Assembly (NCBI GenBank): GCA_014905825.1
Contig: JACGCN010000001.1
Span: forward strand, 372,001 to 436,000
Length of the DNA: 64,000 nt
Reading direction: 5' to 3'
Source: Lyophyllum atratum
Taxonomy: Eukaryota > Basidiomycota > Agaricomycetes > Agaricales > Lyophyllaceae
Shown here: in pieces, positions 60,475 through 64,000 of the stretch
How positions within the stretch are numbered: position 1 is the first letter of the stretch
How the letters are laid out: each line of letters starts with the position of its first letter
The notes under the pieces: model-generated
Databases searched by the model: none
What the model saw: only the letters and a program-made list of their open reading frames with translations
Told to the model about the DNA's origin: nothing
Program-made: the position numbers and the translations under genes

Positions 60475-60565
60475 CGACACCAGCAGGATTTGAACCTGCG
60501 CCCTCAAAGAGGAACAGATAGCGTGGAATTCGAATCTGTCGCCGTAACCACTTGGCTATAGTGCC
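60475..60565 (-). tRNA. tRNA-Ser(CGA) with a short intron
   Basis: 91 nt on the minus strand. Acceptor stem GGCACTA pairs with TGGTGTC with two wobble pairs, discriminator G. D-arm GCCAAGTGGTTACGGC carries the A box. Anticodon stem ACAGA/TCTGT encloses a 16-nt loop that fits TTCGAA + 9-nt intron + A, giving anticodon CGA. A long variable arm (TCCTC/GAGG), the class II feature of tRNA-Ser, and T-arm GCAGG-TTCAAAT-CCTGC with B box complete it. CCA is not encoded. In yeast tRNA-Ser(CGA) also carries an intron at this place. An alternative reading with a GCT anticodon fails because the base before it is not T. Confidence 0.93.
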
Positions 60566-60669
60566 TGTACGTATTGGTCTTTCCAAGCTTTCTAATATTT
60601 TAATATTCTTTGGTCGTTTTCAAGTTTACATCCATAAGATGTTGCATCAAAGCGCGCGTTGTTCATGAC

Positions 60670-63600
60670 TTAGGAAGTAAGATATGCCTGTACAAATTCC
60701 TTCAAGTCCTCCGCCTTGTCTTCGCTTCCTCCCTTGCCACCCTCAGTCCAAGTTTGTACAAGAGCTTCCTTCACAAGTAGAATGTCACCGAAGACATCAT
60801 TATTTGTAGGGTATACCTGGAAGGGAGTGAGTAATGTCCTAGGATGTCTAGATATTTAGAACAGACCATTTTGGAGCTGTTACGAGCCAGTCAGTGAGGA
60901 GACAAATAGCAGACTTTTCAACTCACCCTCTGGAATTCGTCGTATGCTGTGCTGCGAACATTCTCGTGCGCATTCCGAATAATTCCCATCATGAATTCAG
61001 CTGCTTGTCTCTCGTTTAATCCAAGAGCAAATCGGTCTCGGAGTCTTTTGATGGTCGGCTCTCCCTTGAAAGATGGTAGACCGGTATCAAGCATCAGTTG
61101 CACTGTGCTTATCAGTTGCTCAGCATGGGGCCGGATTGCGAGGAATGCCTTGACGGTGAGGTTCTGGAAAAGTTGGTAGCCTTGTGAGTAACGTCCTCCC
61201 ATCAAGACCACCATTTCATGGTTGAGCTTGAAAGAATTTGGCTCGAATTTCACCCCCTAAGAAGAACATTAGATACACTGAAAAAGCCGACAGAGCATGA
61301 CGCACCCCTGGTCGTAAACGCGGGAAAGTCCGTCAGAAAAAGGAATACGAAGAAAATTAAGGACCACATATCTATGTCGAACAAAAAGCCAAAATCTGCT
61401 TTACAGTAAACAAGCGTTAAGTAAGACAAGAGTGTTGTGAACATACCAATGTGTACGATATGACCGTCGCCGTCGATCATGATGTTGCCGTTGTGCCTGT
61501 CCTTGATTTGCAGGATGTAACAAGCAACAGAGTATGCTGCCATGGATTGTATAAAGTTGAGGCGAGCTTTCTGGAACGCAACTGTGTCTTGTCCTCCGTA
61601 TTTGGCAACGAAGAAATCGAGCAAGTCGTTGACTTTCGCGCGACCCATCTCGTCCCGAGATGTTGCGTTTGGCACGACGTCGATGACACCGCACTACAGA
61701 TAATGTCAATGGACAATCGAAAAGAGGTGAAAATGGAAACTACTGACGCCTGGTCCTGTTGCAGTCACTCGATAAGGAAAGAGGTAGAGTGTAAGTCCAA
61801 CGCTAGTGAAGATATTTTTGAACATCGCGATGACTTGTAGAGCAAGCACGTCTTGTCGACAGTCGTCGCCCACTTTGAAAATCGCTTGTTGCCAGACATC
61901 GTATTCTGTACGGGTCTCCGTGCCTGGCCCCTCAACATCCAATATCGATTCTGGATCCGTATCGACCACAATGCGCTCCTTCCTAACCTTGAAGGTCGCC
62001 ATGAAGGGAGCCTATCCACTCATGGTAGATGCACGCGCATCAGAAGAATAGTGTACCGTACCTTAGCATGGCTCTGAAGCGGCCTTCCAGACTTCTTATC
62101 GATATCAACTACTTTGCCGTCAGGATTGCTTGGTAGATAAACTCCGACGTCAACATTGATTTTAGCCATCTCTTCATCGATTTTCGCCTGCCACTCAGTC
62201 AGAAAACGAGCGCGTAAGCACGTGATAAAACTTTTACCTTTTTCTCTGGCTTCGGCCTCTTAATGTAGGGCTTGAGTTTCCCAGAAATAGAAGTGACTTC
62301 GTTGAAGAACGTGAATTCCCGATTGTAGAAGTCCCTGGCGTCGCCCGAGAGTGAATCCACCACTCTCTCTATCATGTCATCCAGACTTGGCTTCATAGGA
62401 TCCTCCTGAATCAAGGTGAGAAGTGCTCGATAATGTTCACAGTTATACTCACGATTTCGGCTGAATCATCCTTGTAGCAATTGGCTTTCATGTTCCAGAT
62501 AATTTGGTGGCAGAACAGTTGGGATATCTTTGCAGTCTCGAATATGAATCGGGCCACATAACCTAACTCCGGGGTAAGCTAGGATGCAATGGCCTAGATA
62601 AAGACATACCAAGTTGGTCGTAGCGAAGGGCTTGAACGACTTGGGGAACAAAGAAGAATGTCAGTTCGACCGGATGTTGCTCCAGCACTCGATGCGCGTA
62701 TTGGAGAACCAATGGGTCGTTGTTGTACCTGGGCTCGAAGAATGTGTTGGCGATGACCGGTGGAACAGGAGCCCAGAGGAGAAGATACTTGCTAGAGGTC
62801 AGAAATGGCAGTGATTGGAGTGTGGCCATTACCTTCAGATCCCTGCGCACATGCGGATCCAGTCTGTCGCCAACGAAGTAGAGTAAGGCCTCTGGAACGT
62901 CGAGAACTTCAAGAGGGCTTGAGCGGACCGCCTTGGTCACTTCATTGCGGACAGTAGGACTCTTAAATCGTTCTGGAAGGTGTACAACGATTGCGGGATC
63001 GATCTGCCACACGGTGCGGAGGACGCTAGGCCAGGAGGCCTATGCAAGTGTTAACTCCACAACCCAAAAGCAAAGAGTTTGAGATCACCTCAAGCATTGT
63101 CGAAGCAACAGTACCGATCTGGTCGCCACCTCGTTTAGGATCATTCGTCGGATTCGCCCAGACAGCCAATCTGGTCATTTCATTCTCTGTGAGGAGCCGT
63201 AAAGGCTGATTGATATTACGAAGCCTGTTCGAGTAATCTAAGGGAAAACAATAATTAGTGCGAAATCACGTCGGCTCAATTTACGCTCACAAGTGCCACG
63301 CGCTGGTAACTGTGCTGGGGATAAACTTGATATTTCGGTTGTGTCTCGGATCGTATCGGTTTGTAGACAAGATAGGAACTCCGCCAGAACTTTTACATCG
63401 GCGTCCACTTGAACGCGGTTGGCACCATATGACCATCTTCGGACCAAGTCAGGCGACGAAAAGTCAAAAATGTGTATGCTCTTACTGAGGGCGAACTGAG
63501 AACCAAGAGAAAGCCACAGAGTAGAGACTTTCTCGTAACAGGCTTTCCGAGTGTGGATCCAGATGAGAGCTCTTGAGGGTTTCAAATCCGAACAGAAGGA

Positions 63601-64000
63601 GGGAGAAGCGGGCTTCACGGGCCAAGGCATGAGTGCTAAATGCATGGGCCCATCAGAGACACATGAAGCATGAAGCGTGCGCGCCTACCTCAATAACCGA
63701 TGAGCAATTGCAGATCGTAATACCAAATGTTGAATGAGAAACATCATTTCCGGCCGACGATACCGGGCAGCTTGTAATCGGCTCAGAAGCATTTGAATAA
63801 CAAGCGCATGGGGAGTAAGCATGCGACGAGCATTTGCCGTTCCTCTGTCGATAATTTCCTTATCTGTAGGACTGTAACCGATTGGATGGTCAAAGGGATC
63901 ATCATAGCTGTAGTGGCGTAAGATATGTGATGTGCATTTCGTAAGAGTAAGAACACACTTGAGCGATGTCGAGAACAAGCCCCTCTCCTGTCTGATTGTG
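60670..64000 (-). CDS. STT4: Phosphatidylinositol 4-kinase STT4 (type III alpha), 5' partial
   Basis: Plasma-membrane PI 4-kinase. The 3' part of a very large gene is present; the N-terminus lies beyond 64000. From right to left: helical region (RWSYGANRVQVDADVKVLAE), the lipid-kinase unique/PIK domain (LTSSKYLLLWAPVPPVIANT, FFVPQVVQALRYDQLGYV, IIWNMKANCYKD), then the catalytic core: HAKAPFMATFKVRKE, IFKVGDDCRQDVLALQVI (P-loop lysine region), NATSRDEMGRAKVNDLLDFF, IKDRHNGNIMIDGDGHIVHI (catalytic loop DRHNGN) and DFG after an intron. KFEPNSFKLNHEMVVLMGGR and an end DLKEFVQAYLTS follow; stop TAA 60670-60672. My splice gives a DFG loop one residue shorter than expected near 61350; a better intron edge may exist. 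Confidence 0.94.

Overview
The window looks like ordinary nuclear DNA of a filamentous basidiomycete, most likely an Agaricomycete. Genes are packed on both strands and cut by many introns of about 45-70 bp with GT(A/G)AG donors. Protein families match: SAC phosphatase with hSac2 module, Zn2Cys6 factor, CreC, fungal haem peroxidase and a PB1/retropepsin-like family I associate with mushrooms. No bacterial operon, plasmid, phage or CRISPR signal was seen. Species cannot be named from the sequence. Gene models were built by hand-splicing the reading frames, so exon edges away from conserved motifs are approximate.

Layout. 1-5.2 kb: 3' part of CTF18 (+) and an anion:cation-symporter-type MFS permease (-). 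5.2-13.3 kb: a small unknown ORF, CLP1 (+), mitoribosomal mS38/COX24 (+), a PB1 plus retropepsin-like protein (-) and SUMO-conjugating UBC9 (-). 13.9-24.8 kb, all minus: a DHA1-type MFS exporter, a SAC/hSac2 phosphoinositide phosphatase and a large Zn2Cys6 transcription factor. 24.8-29 kb is gene-poor, with only a decayed WD40 fragment and short duplications. 29-40.7 kb: ERF2 palmitoyltransferase (-), phosphopantetheine adenylyltransferase (+), a LIM protein (+) and an amino-acid permease (+). 41.7-49.6 kb: a frame-broken histidine phosphatase (+), proteasome beta5 (-), GPI2 (+), a gamma-glutamylcyclotransferase-like protein (-), SNU13 (+) and a secreted, probably GPI-anchored haem peroxidase (+). 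50-64 kb: BCKDH E1-beta (-), CreC (+), APC15 (+), MTHFR (-), YPT6/RAB6 (+), TAP42 (-), an intron-containing tRNA-Ser(CGA) (-) and the 3' part of STT4 PI4-kinase (-).

Most genes are housekeeping and share no pathway. Themes do recur: phosphoinositides (SAC, STT4), membrane trafficking and anchoring (YPT6, ERF2, GPI2), protein turnover (PRE2, UBC9, APC15) and RNA processing (CLP1, SNU13). Several genes sit head-to-head with 128-250 bp between start codons, so those pairs probably share promoters. The most unusual points are a Zn2Cys6 factor whose last-part intron is in frame and would encode a membrane-spanning segment if retained; a PB1 protein with a retropepsin-like fold lacking the catalytic aspartate; a 10-nt micro-exon; a peroxidase with a long unassigned C-terminal region; and a CACGTG motif in the MTHFR promoter.
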